A DNA stretch of 64,000 nt from Nitrincola alkalilacustris. Its GTDB lineage: Bacteria; Pseudomonadota; Gammaproteobacteria; Pseudomonadales; Balneatricaceae. Below the pieces are notes generated by a model, which worked only from the letters and a program-made list of their open reading frames with translations, did not search any database and had not been told where the DNA came from. Position numbers and translations under genes: made by a program. The stretch spans positions 1 to 64,000 of the forward strand of contig NZ_WBOM01000005.1 of assembly GCF_008973755.1 (NCBI RefSeq), given 5' to 3'. Positions 17,266-25,689 of the stretch are shown here, one piece after another; the first letter of the stretch is position 1; every line of letters starts with the position of its first letter.

Positions 17266-17928
17266 ATGCAGCTTTACATCGCTTATAAGAACTATTCATC
17301 CTGGTCTTTACGTCCTTGGATCGCCATGAAAGTTGCAGGAATTCCATTTGATGAAACGCTTTTGCCGTTTGCTCACAGTGATGCGCTGAAGCAGCTCAGC
17401 GAGCGCTATCAGATCCCTGCGCAGGTGCCGGTGCTGGTGGTGAATGAGGGGGGAGCTGATGAACTGGTGATCTGGGACAGTCTCGCGATCATGGAGTATC
17501 TGGCCGAAACCTTCCCTGATCGCAAACTCTGGCCAGAAGAAAAGGGATTGCGCTCACTGGCACGCAGTGCAGCAGCAGAGATGCACAGTGGATTTTCTGC
17601 ACTGCGTAGCCATTTCCCGATGAACTGCCGTGTGCAGAAGCAGATTCAGCCGAATGCGGAGGTGCTGGCCAATCTTGAACGACTGGCGCAGATCTGGGCA
17701 CATTTTGAGCGGGCGAAAAAGCCTGAAGGACCCTTCATGTGCGGACATTTCAGTATCGTCGATGCGATGTATGCGCCGGTGATGTGGCGGGTTCGCGGCT
17801 ATGGCTTGAAGGTATCGCCTGCGTTTGATCGCTGGGCGCAGGCGATGTTTGAACTGCCCGAGATGCAGGCATGGTATGTCAGCGCTCAGGATGAGTCCTG
17901 GACCATGCCGCACTACGAGGTTAATTAA
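17266..17928 (+). CDS. Glutathione S-transferase family protein
   Basis: This 220-residue cytosolic GST-fold protein has an N-terminal thioredoxin-like domain, starting YIAYKNYSSWSLRPWIAM with S12/S13 near the usual glutathione-activating position. IWDSLAIMEYLAE is the conserved glutathione-binding segment. The all-helical C-terminal domain includes FSIVDAMYAPVMWR. Substrates are not predictable: detoxification or an isomerase role are both possible. It is divergent from a LysR-type regulator. A palindromic terminator overlaps its stop codon. Confidence 0.88.
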   Translation: MQLYIAYKNYSSWSLRPWIAMKVAGIPFDETLLPFAHSDALKQLSERYQIPAQVPVLVVNEGGADELVIWDSLAIMEYLAETFPDRKLWPEEKGLRSLARSAAAEMHSGFSALRSHFPMNCRVQKQIQPNAEVLANLERLAQIWAHFERAKKPEGPFMCGHFSIVDAMYAPVMWRVRGYGLKVSPAFDRWAQAMFELPEMQAWYVSAQDESWTMPHYEVN

Positions 17929-17940
17929 CCTCGCTTTTTT
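17916..17940 (+). terminator. Terminator overlapping the gst stop codon
   Basis: An 18-bp perfect palindrome (17916-17933, arms CGAGGTT/AACCTCG) contains the TAA stop. A C and a run of six T follow. Confidence 0.8.
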
Positions 17941-17974
17941 CAGAGCAGTTCAGAGCAGATCAGGGTAGTTCAGC

Positions 17975-18631
17975 TCAGATCAGATAAATCACCAGTTGCC
18001 GGGGGCCATGTGCTCCCATCTGCAGGGTCTGCTCGATATCGGCACTGCGCGATGGGCCGGTGATCAGGTTGACCGTGCGCGGCATCTGACCGCCGGTTTC
18101 CTCGCGTAGCTGGTTCCAGGCGTCTTCATACACACCGACAATATCTTCACGGCGCAGTACAACATAGTGCGTATCCGGCAGAAAGTTCAGCGTTGTCGGG
18201 CTTTCGGCACGGGAGTAGAGCATCAGGGTGCCGGTTTCGGCGATGCCGAGAAACGCCGTGGTCAGGCTGGCGAGATCACCGACTTGTGATACACGTTGCG
18301 TGGTCTGCTTGTTCTGCAGCGGCGACCAGTCCAGCGAGGTCAGGCACTTATCCTGTGCCATGATCAGTTCTGTGATGCCAAGTGATTGCATATGCTGATC
18401 CAGCGCGGCAGGCAGGTCTGCCAGATCGTTCAGTTCGATCAGCTCAGCGGCGGACTCGCGCGCCATGTTGATGAACAGCGCCAGGCGCTCTGCCGCCGGC
18501 AACTGTCCACGGGCAGGAATCAGGTTAGGGGCGTGTGCCTGAATGCGGTTTTTCACGGTGGCGCGTGCTTCGTCTGTGATCTTGCCACCCAGTCCGCGAC
18601 GGATATTGCCCAGTATCTCTGCTTTGCTCAT
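17975..18631 (-). CDS. lutC: Lactate utilization protein C (LUD domain)
   Basis: LutC is one of three proteins of the iron-sulfur L-lactate dehydrogenase system that oxidises lactate to pyruvate. Starting at the ATG at 18631 gives 218 residues with MSKAEILGNIRRGLG at the N-terminus. The LUD domain follows, with ETGTLMLYSRAESPTTLNFLP and NLITGPSRSADIEQTLQMGAHGP in the places expected of the family. The frame is open upstream inside lutB, but the TAATG overlap with lutB decides the start. It is the last gene of lutABC. Confidence 0.93.
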   Translation of the reverse strand: MSKAEILGNIRRGLGGKITDEARATVKNRIQAHAPNLIPARGQLPAAERLALFINMARESAAELIELNDLADLPAALDQHMQSLGITELIMAQDKCLTSLDWSPLQNKQTTQRVSQVGDLASLTTAFLGIAETGTLMLYSRAESPTTLNFLPDTHYVVLRREDIVGVYEDAWNQLREETGGQMPRTVNLITGPSRSADIEQTLQMGAHGPRQLVIYLI

Positions 18632-20043
18632 TAGTGTCCGCTCCGTTGCTTCTCTTGCCACTGCTGCATGAATGTTTTGCCGCTGGGTGCCGGCATATCG
18701 CGCCAATCGGTCCAGGCACCAACCATGGGTATCTTGCGAATATAACCCTTCTTGCCAGCCATCAGACGCAGGGCAGCATTGGATAGTGCGCTGAACTTTC
18801 GGTACAGCGCCGGGCGTCTGGCCATAAAGGCCCAGCCACCGAGTCCCCAACGAGCGGTTCTGGGCGTCAGGTGCTTTTCAAACTCCTTCTCACGCCAGTG
18901 GCGCATCAGTTTCGGCAGTGGAATATGCACCGGGCAGACCGACTCACATTTACCGCAGAAAGTGGAGGCGTTCGGCAGCAGTGCTCCCTGCTCAATACCG
19001 ATCATCTGAGGTGTGAGTACTGATCCCATTGGGCCAGGATAGACCCAGCCGTAGCTGTGCCCACCAACAGCCCCGTAGACAGGGCAGTGGTTCATGCAGG
19101 CTGCGCAGCGGATACAGCGCAACATATCCTGAAAATCATTGCCAACCATATCGCTGCGACCGTTATCGACCAGAACGACATGGAAATTCTCGGGCCCGTC
19201 CTGATCACCGGGTCGGCGCCCACCGGTCGACAGGGTGTTGTAAACCGAGCACTCCTGACCGGTCGCGGAGCGAGCCAGCAGGCGCAGGAACAACGTCATA
19301 TCCTCAAGGGTTGGCACCACCTTCTCGATCGAAGTCACGACGATATGGGTGTTGGGCAGAATCTGGGTCAGGTCGCCGTTGCCTTCGTTGGTCACGATGA
19401 TTGAGGAGCCAGTCTCTGCCACCAGAAAGTTGGCGCCGGTGATGCCGACATCTGCTGCGGCAAATTTCTCACGCAGACGCTCACGCGCCTCCTGCATCAA
19501 CACCTTGGGATCTACGGAGCGCGGAGTGTGGTGATGGGCGTGGAAGGTATCGGCGACATCTTCCAGGTTGAGGTGGATGGCAGGGGCGATGATATGGCTG
19601 GGATGCTCGCCGCGCAGCTGAATGATGTATTCGCCGAGATCGGTCTCGATCGGCTGGATACCGTTCTGCTCCAGAAACTCATTCAGGTTGATCTCTTCGG
19701 TGACCATCGATTTGCCCTTGGTCACGGTTCTGGCATTCTGCTCGCGACAGATTTTCAGAATCGTCTGGCGGGCATCTTCCGAGGTGCGGCACCAGTGAAC
19801 ATGGCCGCCGTTTTCCAGCACCTTGGCTTCAAACTGCTCCAGATACAGGTCGAGATGGGCAATCACATGGTTCTTGACGTCTCTGGCCTGATCACGCAGG
19901 GCATCAAACTCTGGCAGGCGTGCCATGGCGGCCGCGCGTTTGCCGGGAAAGCCGTTCTTGACGTTACCGAGCGCCTTCTGCAGCCCGACATCATGCAGGG
20001 CGATACGGGCGCTTTCCTTGAATTCCGGGGTACGGATCTGCAT
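18631..20043 (-). CDS. lutB: Lactate utilization iron-sulfur protein LutB
   Basis: This is the 470-residue electron-transferring subunit of the LutABC lactate oxidation complex. An N-terminal LUD-like domain (about 70-290) includes VAETGSSIIVTNEGNGD. Two [4Fe-4S] sites follow: C310, C313, C316 and C320 in CIRCAACMNHCP, and C363, C366 and C370 in CGKCESVCP. The C-terminus carries the helical extension found in LutB. It lies 11 nt downstream of lutA and overlaps lutC. Expression is probably controlled by the adjacent GntR-type regulator. Confidence 0.95.
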   Translation of the reverse strand: MQIRTPEFKESARIALHDVGLQKALGNVKNGFPGKRAAAMARLPEFDALRDQARDVKNHVIAHLDLYLEQFEAKVLENGGHVHWCRTSEDARQTILKICREQNARTVTKGKSMVTEEINLNEFLEQNGIQPIETDLGEYIIQLRGEHPSHIIAPAIHLNLEDVADTFHAHHHTPRSVDPKVLMQEARERLREKFAAADVGITGANFLVAETGSSIIVTNEGNGDLTQILPNTHIVVTSIEKVVPTLEDMTLFLRLLARSATGQECSVYNTLSTGGRRPGDQDGPENFHVVLVDNGRSDMVGNDFQDMLRCIRCAACMNHCPVYGAVGGHSYGWVYPGPMGSVLTPQMIGIEQGALLPNASTFCGKCESVCPVHIPLPKLMRHWREKEFEKHLTPRTARWGLGGWAFMARRPALYRKFSALSNAALRLMAGKKGYIRKIPMVGAWTDWRDMPAPSGKTFMQQWQEKQRSGH

Positions 20044-20054
20044 CTTGCTACTCC

Positions 20055-20861
20055 TTATACCTTGGTGGCCAGATCATAGGATGATGAGGCAAGCGGCGGC
20101 TGTGAGGTCATGTCGGCCAGCAGTTCGACCACATGACGTACATCGACCCTGATCCCTTCGCGCTTGAGTTTGCCTGCCATATTCAGCAGGCAGCCCAGAT
20201 CTCCGCCGAGCAGGGTGTCAGCCCCGGTATTGGCGATATTGGTGGATTTATCCGACACCATGCGGTTGGAAATATCAGGGTACTTGACGCAGAAAGTGCC
20301 ACCAAAACCGCAACAGACTTCTGAGTCTACCAGTTCGGTCAGTTTGACCCCCGGCAACTGTTGCAGCAGTGTGCGCGGTTGCTGTTTGACACCGAGCTCG
20401 CGCAGCCCTGCACAGGAGTCATGATAGGTCACATGTCCGCTGAAACGGCTTTCAATGGCTGTGAAGTCGATCACATCCACCAGAAACTGGGTGATTTCGA
20501 AAGCGCGGGATTTGAGTGACATGGCCCGTTCAAACCAGGGGTCGTTGCGCTCAAAGAGTTCGGGGTAGTGGTGCAGCATGCCGATACAGGAGCCTGAAGG
20601 CGCCACGATATATTCAAAGCCGTCAAAGGCTTCGATGGTCTGGCGCGCTATATCGGCAGTTGTCTGGCGGTCACCGCTGTTGAATGCGGGCTGGCCACAG
20701 CAGGTCTGCTGCTCGGGAACCTCGACTTTACAGCCGGCAAGTTCCAGCAGTTTTACAGTGGCGAAGGCGATTTCAGGTCTGTACAGATCGGCCAGGCAGG
20801 TCACGAACAGGCCGACGACAGGCGCTTTTGCTGTAGTTTGATTTATTATGGTTTCATTCAC
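20055..20861 (-). CDS. lutA: Lactate utilization Fe-S oxidoreductase LutA
   Basis: This 268-residue protein has two cysteine-rich CCG domains that bind iron-sulfur clusters. They show CCGQPAFNSG at C54-C55 and CCGFGGTFCVKYPDIS in the second half. It matches the LutA/YkgE family that works with LutB and LutC in L-lactate oxidation. It is the first gene of the lutABC operon and is divergent from the regulator at 20975. A FadR-type operator lies in the 113-bp spacer. The last residues (SSYDLATKV) are slightly longer than average. Confidence 0.94.
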   Translation of the reverse strand: MNETIINQTTAKAPVVGLFVTCLADLYRPEIAFATVKLLELAGCKVEVPEQQTCCGQPAFNSGDRQTTADIARQTIEAFDGFEYIVAPSGSCIGMLHHYPELFERNDPWFERAMSLKSRAFEITQFLVDVIDFTAIESRFSGHVTYHDSCAGLRELGVKQQPRTLLQQLPGVKLTELVDSEVCCGFGGTFCVKYPDISNRMVSDKSTNIANTGADTLLGGDLGCLLNMAGKLKREGIRVDVRHVVELLADMTSQPPLASSSYDLATKV

Positions 20862-20950
20862 TGTCTGGTTTCCCGGAGTGATTCATTGGTCAGGTTGAAG
20901 TGATATCAGCATAGCAAGGGTGGGGCTAAAATAAATGCTACACTGATAAC

Positions 20951-20961
20951 TGGTCTGACCA
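20951..20961. promoter_or_regulatory. FadR/LldR-type operator between lutA and its regulator
   Basis: TGGTCTGACCA is a perfect palindrome of the TGGTnnnACCA form bound by FadR-subfamily GntR regulators such as PdhR and LldR. It lies 14 bp before the regulator start and 90 bp before lutA, suiting autoregulation and control of lutABC. A degenerate second copy may lie at 20886-20896. Confidence 0.7.
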
Positions 20962-20974
20962 AGGGAGGGCAAGT

Positions 20975-21697
20975 GTGAAAAATAAGGTATCAGATAATGC
21001 AGAATCCAGTGTTGAGAGGGTAGCAGCCGATCTGAGGGGGGCGATTGCCGCAGGGATTTATATTCCCGGCCAGGCGATCCCGTCTCAGAGAAAGCTGGCC
21101 GGGCAATGGCAAGTATCACGTGCCACAGTGCGTGAAGCAGTCCTGATGCTGGAGCTCGAAGGGCTGATAGAGACACAGCATGGCGGGCGCAGTCGCTGTG
21201 TTAATCTGATGGAACCCTATCTGAATCTGCCGTTGGAGACTTCTGGCGGGAATAGGGAGCTCCAACTGCAGGTATTGGAGGCACGTGCCACTCTGGAGGC
21301 AGAAGCCGCCTTTTATGCAGCTACCCGTGCAACGGATGAGCAGTTACAGGCGCTGTCGAGTGAGTATGCCCGGATGCAAGAGCGTAATGCGGGAGAATCG
21401 ACGCTGGCCAAGGCCAAGGCGGATCTGATGTTTCATATGATGATTGCCGAGGCGAGCCATCATCTGCTGATTATCTCTTTCAGCCAGTTGTTCTATAACC
21501 GCTATTTCAACGCCATTTACGGTGTGCTATCGCAGACACTCAGGCGCTATGGACGCTATCCGGAAGGGATAGCGCAACAGCATGCACGTATTCATAAAGC
21601 GATCCAGCAACGCCAGCCGGAGGTGGCAAGAGACGCCGCAAGAACGCATATTCTCTATACCCGTCAGCTACTTGAACGCATTGAAACCTGTCCGTGA
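20975..21697 (+). CDS. GntR family (FadR/LldR subfamily) regulator, probable lut regulator
   Basis: This is a 240-residue regulator. The winged HTH is at residues 10-75 (IYIPGQAIPSQRKLAGQWQ, then VSRATVREAVLMLELEGLI). An FCD ligand-binding domain follows (about 90-230), with metal-type histidines in the FHMMIAEASHH region. The GTG at 20975 is preceded by AGGGAGGG. It is divergent from lutABC with a palindromic operator between, so repression of lactate utilisation relieved by lactate is the likely role. Effector identity is inferred from context. Confidence 0.9.
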   Translation: MKNKVSDNAESSVERVAADLRGAIAAGIYIPGQAIPSQRKLAGQWQVSRATVREAVLMLELEGLIETQHGGRSRCVNLMEPYLNLPLETSGGNRELQLQVLEARATLEAEAAFYAATRATDEQLQALSSEYARMQERNAGESTLAKAKADLMFHMMIAEASHHLLIISFSQLFYNRYFNAIYGVLSQTLRRYGRYPEGIAQQHARIHKAIQQRQPEVARDAARTHILYTRQLLERIETCP

Positions 21698-21783
21698 ACA
21701 ATATGAACTTAATGATTTAAATACTCTTTTTAACCCATTATGCGCTTAAACTTTTCACAGGGTGAGTGTGCTGAATATAGTGC

Positions 21784-21822
21784 AGGTGTTCCGATAATAA
21801 AGTGAATAAACGGAGAACACCT
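21784..21822 (+). other. Inverted repeat enclosing the tctC ribosome-binding site
   Basis: AGGTGTTC (21784-21791) is perfectly complementary to GAACACCT (21815-21822). The 3' arm partly covers the GGAG ribosome-binding site at 21812-21815, just before the ATG at 21825. It could be a translational switch or a DNA-binding site. Confidence 0.5.
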
Positions 21823-21824
21823 CA

Positions 21825-22826
21825 ATGTTGCCAAGAAAAACCTGGTCGCTGCGCTCTGCTGCGACAGCTCTCACGCTTTCCATCGCCGCTGTCGGCCTCT
21901 CCTCTGCAGCCCTTGCAGACTGGACACCCTCCAAACCGGTTGAATATATCGCTCCTGCCAACCCAGGTGGTGGGTGGGATACGCTTGTGCGTACCACAGC
22001 CAACACGATTCGCGCAGAAGATCTGGCGCCGGTCAACTTTGCTGCGATCAATATTCCTGGTGGTGGCGGTTCCGTCGCCTGGGCTCAGATCGCACGTGAT
22101 GAAAAGAACGATCACAAATTGTTTGCCACCAGCCCACCGATCATTCTGGTGCCGCTGTCCGGTCGTTCACGTTTCGATCACAATGATTTCACACCAATTG
22201 CGCGTTTGATCACAGATTACTCCATCGTACTGGTGCGTGCTGATTCACCTTATCAGACTATCAACGATCTGTTTGATGCGATGAAAGAAAACCCATCCCT
22301 GAGCATCGGTGGTGGTTCAGCAGCCGGTTCCATGGATCACATCGCGGTTGCCGGTGCGGCTGGCGCTGCTGGTCTGAATGCGGCCAGCGTTAACTACATC
22401 GCCTTCTCGGGTGGTGGTGAGGTGATGACCAACCTGCGTGGCGGTCATATTGCTGCCGGCGTCACCGGTGCTGGTGAGTCGTCTGCACAGCTCGAAGATG
22501 GCATGTTGCGTGCGCTGGCGGTTTCATCCCCTGAGCGTATTCATGGCCCACTGGCGGACGTTCCAACTTATGTTGAGCAGGGCATCGATTACACCTTTGA
22601 TATCTGGCGTGGTGTGATGGGTCCTAAAGGTATGTCGGCTGAAGCGGTGACCTATTATCAGGATCTGTTTGCCCGCATGCAGGAAACGGATAACTGGAAA
22701 GAGTCACGTGATCGCCTGGGCTGGTACGACGCATATCAGAACAGTGAAGAGTTTGGCAAGTTCCTGGATGAGCAGTATGAATTGTTCAGCTCAGTGCTGA
22801 GTGACCTGGGCCTACTCGCCAACTAA
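21825..22826 (+). CDS. tctC: Tripartite tricarboxylate transporter substrate-binding protein
   Basis: This is a 333-residue periplasmic binding protein of the TTT (Bug/TctC) family. The signal peptide covers residues 1-32 (cleavage after SSAALA). The two family loops are visible: PANPGGGWDTLVR near the N-terminus and SIGGGSAAGSMDHIA in the middle, which together hold carboxylate ligands by water bridges. The ligand is probably a di- or tricarboxylate such as citrate. It is the first gene of tctCBA. A stem-loop after its stop may stabilise this segment of the mRNA. Confidence 0.9.
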   Translation: MLPRKTWSLRSAATALTLSIAAVGLSSAALADWTPSKPVEYIAPANPGGGWDTLVRTTANTIRAEDLAPVNFAAINIPGGGGSVAWAQIARDEKNDHKLFATSPPIILVPLSGRSRFDHNDFTPIARLITDYSIVLVRADSPYQTINDLFDAMKENPSLSIGGGSAAGSMDHIAVAGAAGAAGLNAASVNYIAFSGGGEVMTNLRGGHIAAGVTGAGESSAQLEDGMLRALAVSSPERIHGPLADVPTYVEQGIDYTFDIWRGVMGPKGMSAEAVTYYQDLFARMQETDNWKESRDRLGWYDAYQNSEEFGKFLDEQYELFSSVLSDLGLLAN

Positions 22827-22851
22827 GGTATAGGGTCAGAGACTATGGAGT

Positions 22852-22888
22852 CAGGGTCGACAGCTCATTCGTCTGTCTGTCGGCCCTG
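22852..22888 (+). other. Intercistronic stem-loop after tctC
   Basis: A 12-bp stem with one G-T pair (22852-22863 against 22877-22888) sits between tctC and tctB, followed by GTTTTC. It is a partial terminator or an mRNA-stabilising hairpin, as is common after binding-protein genes that need higher expression than their permeases. Confidence 0.65.
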
Positions 22889-22920
22889 GTTTTCATTAAG
22901 CTTATTCATCGGGTGTTACT

Positions 22921-23397
22921 ATGACTCGTATCAATCATAATCAAGTGCTGGCAGTTATCCTTGGACTTTTTTCGATAGTCTATTTGTGGATGGCCTTTCA
23001 GATCCCGACTTTCCCGATTCCTCGTCCGGTGGATTCCGATGCTTTTCCCAAGGCTCTGGGGTCAGCCATTCTGCTTCTGTCGATCTTTCTGTTCTTCGAG
23101 AAAGCGGGTGAGAAAACGATAGAGGTGGAGGATAAGGGTCATGTCGGCTTCAGCTTCACCAGTCCACGTATGCAAGTCGTGGTCACATCTGTGGGTGTTC
23201 TGGCGTATGCCTTCCTGATCGAGCCTCTGGGTTTTGTGCTTGCATCGTCTTTGTTGATGTTTCTACTGGCGATCTATTACGGTTACCGGGCCTGGCTGAC
23301 CAATCTGGCCACGACCCTGGGTATCGTACTCTCGCTCTATTTTGTAATGACGCGGGCCGTGGGTGTGCATCTTCCCCCCGGTATCCTGCCGTTCTGA
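22921..23397 (+). CDS. tctB: Tripartite tricarboxylate transporter small membrane subunit TctB
   Basis: This 158-residue inner-membrane protein has four predicted helices, beginning LAVILGLFSIVYLWMAF (residues 10-26) and ending near LGIVLSLYFVMTRAVG. The DSDAFPKALG motif after the first helix is typical of TctB. It forms the small permease subunit with TctA, which starts 20 bp downstream. Confidence 0.88.
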   Translation: MTRINHNQVLAVILGLFSIVYLWMAFQIPTFPIPRPVDSDAFPKALGSAILLLSIFLFFEKAGEKTIEVEDKGHVGFSFTSPRMQVVVTSVGVLAYAFLIEPLGFVLASSLLMFLLAIYYGYRAWLTNLATTLGIVLSLYFVMTRAVGVHLPPGILPF

Positions 23398-23417
23398 TCT
23401 AATGCGGAGAGTCAGTT

Positions 23418-24920
23418 GTGTTTGAATCATTCAGCAGTCTCATGTATGGCTTCAGCATTGCGCTGGATCCGATCAACCTCTTCTACGTATTCATTGGTGT
23501 GTTTGCCGGTACCATCATCGGTATGCTGCCGGGTCTGGGGCCTATCTCTGCTCTGGCGCTGATGATTCCGATCACCTTCAGCATGGATCCGTCCTCCGGT
23601 CTGATCCTGATGGCGGGTGTTTACTATGGTGCCATCTTTGGCGGCTCGACTTCATCCATACTGCTGAACGCCCCAGGTGTTGCCGGCACGGTTGCCACCT
23701 CGTTTGATGGCTACCCCATGGCACGCCAGGGGAAGGCGGGTAAAGCGCTGGCGATTGCTGCCTATGCATCCTTTGTCGGTGGCACGATCTCGGTTATCGG
23801 CTTGATGTTGATCGCACCGCTTTTGTCGAAGGTGGCAGTCAGCTTTGGTCCACCGGAGTATTTTGCTCTGATGATTCTCGGTCTGACCGCGGTGGTCAGC
23901 CTATCTGACAAGTCGCTGGTCAAGGGGCTGATTGCGGCGGTGTTCGGTATGATGGTATCGATTGTCGGTATCGATCTGCAGACAGGTACCGAGCGTTACA
24001 CTTTCAACTCACTCAATATGCTGGATGGTATCGACTTCCTGGTGGTGGCTTTGGGTGTGTTCGCACTGGCTGAAGTGTTCGTGATGCTGCTGCGTGGTGA
24101 TGACAACAAAGGCGAGAAGCGCAAGGCGATCGGTTCACTCAAACTCAGTGGAGCTGAGGTGAAGGAGATCGCAGGGCCGGTCGGACGCAGTTCGGTGCTG
24201 GGCTTCTTTATCGGTGTACTGCCTGGGGCTGGTGCAACAATTGGCTCCTTCCTCGGCTACAGTATGGAGAAACGTATTGCCAAAGATGGTGACACCTTTG
24301 GTAAAGGTAATATCAAGGGTGTTGCTGCCCCTGAGGCTGCCAACAATGCGGCCTGTGGCGGTTCCTTCGTACCGCTGTTGACCCTGGGTGTACCTGGCTC
24401 CGGTACCACGGCGGTACTGCTGGGTGCACTGTTGGTGATGGGTGTCACGCCGGGTCCGATGATGATGGAAACGCGCCCGGATGTGTTCTGGGGGGTGATC
24501 GCCAGTATGTATATCGGCAACGTCTTCCTGCTGGCGCTGAACCTGCCGTTTATCCCGCTGATCGCGAAGATTCTGGATGCCCCGCGGCCACTGCTGCTGG
24601 CAATGATCCTGATCTTCTGCATGGTGGGTGTCTATGGCATGAACTTCAACATCTTTGATCTGGTGATGCTGCTGGTGTTCGGTCTGATCGGTCTGGTAAT
24701 GCGTCTGTATGGCTTCCCGGCTGCACCGATGATACTGGGTCTGATACTGGGTGCCTTGATGGAAGAATCCATGCGCCGTGCGTTGCAGATATCAGGTGGT
24801 GACTGGTCTATCTTTATCGATAAACCCATCTCCCTGTGGCTGTTGGTTATTGCTCTGTTGTCACTGACCGCGCCAAGCCTGAAAAAGCTTTATCAGAAAG
24901 CACGTACTGCTCGCGCATAA
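23418..24920 (+). CDS. tctA: Tripartite tricarboxylate transporter large permease TctA
   Basis: This 500-residue integral membrane protein with about 12 helices forms the ion-coupled translocation pathway. Family motifs include GMLPGLGPISALALMIP near residues 34-50, its inverted counterpart GVLPGAGATIGSFLGYSMEKR in the second half, and GVAGTVATSFDGYPMARQGKAGKAL. It starts with GTG at 23418. It ends before a strong terminator and converges with the two-component system genes. Confidence 0.94.
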   Translation: MFESFSSLMYGFSIALDPINLFYVFIGVFAGTIIGMLPGLGPISALALMIPITFSMDPSSGLILMAGVYYGAIFGGSTSSILLNAPGVAGTVATSFDGYPMARQGKAGKALAIAAYASFVGGTISVIGLMLIAPLLSKVAVSFGPPEYFALMILGLTAVVSLSDKSLVKGLIAAVFGMMVSIVGIDLQTGTERYTFNSLNMLDGIDFLVVALGVFALAEVFVMLLRGDDNKGEKRKAIGSLKLSGAEVKEIAGPVGRSSVLGFFIGVLPGAGATIGSFLGYSMEKRIAKDGDTFGKGNIKGVAAPEAANNAACGGSFVPLLTLGVPGSGTTAVLLGALLVMGVTPGPMMMETRPDVFWGVIASMYIGNVFLLALNLPFIPLIAKILDAPRPLLLAMILIFCMVGVYGMNFNIFDLVMLLVFGLIGLVMRLYGFPAAPMILGLILGALMEESMRRALQISGGDWSIFIDKPISLWLLVIALLSLTAPSLKKLYQKARTARA

Positions 24921-24956
24921 CTGACTTTCAGCGCAATAAAATTACTATTTTTTGAT

Positions 24957-24989
24957 AGCCTGTGGCGCCTTGCTGCAGGCTTTTTTTTT
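24957..24989 (+). terminator. Rho-independent terminator after tctCBA
   Basis: AGCCTG (24957-24962) pairs with CAGGCT (24976-24981), and nine T follow. It lies between the convergent tctA and response-regulator genes. Confidence 0.85.
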
Positions 24990-24996
24990 ATGCCAG

Positions 24997-25689
24997 CTAA
25001 CTTTTTTTCAGGCGATAACGTCGCTCCGGGCGTCCTACCGATCCATAGGCTACATCCGCCTCCAGCTCACCGATCGTAACCAGATACTCCAGATAGCGCC
25101 TTGCAGTCGTGCGGCTGGTGCCGACCTGCTCACCTGCCTGTTCAGCGCTCAGTGAACTGCCCGGTTCTGACTGAAACACGTGTCGGGTCTTATCCAGCGT
25201 CAGCCCATCGATCCCTTTCGGCAGGGTAGGGGTTGAATCACTGCCACCGCCATGGCTGCGGGGCATCAACCCATCTACCGTACGCTGATCCAGCGATTGC
25301 AAGCGTTGCAACTTGTCCAGATGCTGGCGGTAGGCCTCCAGCGTTTTCTCCAGACGATCAAACACCAGTGGCTTAAGAATGTAATCGAACACGCCATAAC
25401 GCAGCGCTTCGGTCAGTGTATCCACCTCTTTGGCTGCGGTGATCAGGATCACATCTACCGCGCTTTGTTGGCTGCGCAGCGTGCGCAGCAGTTCCAGACC
25501 GTTGCCGAGCGGGAACTGGATATCCAGCAGCAGAAGCTGAGGCTTGAGCACTTCGACCATCTCCTCAGCATCCTGTGTGGAATGCGCGATACCCACTACC
25601 TCGCAGAAGGGAATTCGGCTTACGAAACGGTGCTGGATCTCGGCAATCTGCGGGTCGTCCTCCGCAATCACGATACGTATCTGTGTCAT
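24997..25689 (-). CDS. Response regulator, CitB/DcuR/DctR type
   Basis: This 230-residue regulator has a receiver domain with E10/D11/D12 in the acidic pocket, phospho-acceptor D56 (LLLLDIQFP) and the conserved ITAAKE and LKPL segments. A C-terminal HTH (about 165-225) contains LSAEQAGEQVGTSRTTARRY. This architecture is typical of regulators of citrate and C4-dicarboxylate transport. It overlaps the sensor kinase gene by 4 nt and converges on tctCBA, which it probably activates. Confidence 0.9.
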   Translation of the reverse strand: MTQIRIVIAEDDPQIAEIQHRFVSRIPFCEVVGIAHSTQDAEEMVEVLKPQLLLLDIQFPLGNGLELLRTLRSQQSAVDVILITAAKEVDTLTEALRYGVFDYILKPLVFDRLEKTLEAYRQHLDKLQRLQSLDQRTVDGLMPRSHGGGSDSTPTLPKGIDGLTLDKTRHVFQSEPGSSLSAEQAGEQVGTSRTTARRYLEYLVTIGELEADVAYGSVGRPERRYRLKKS

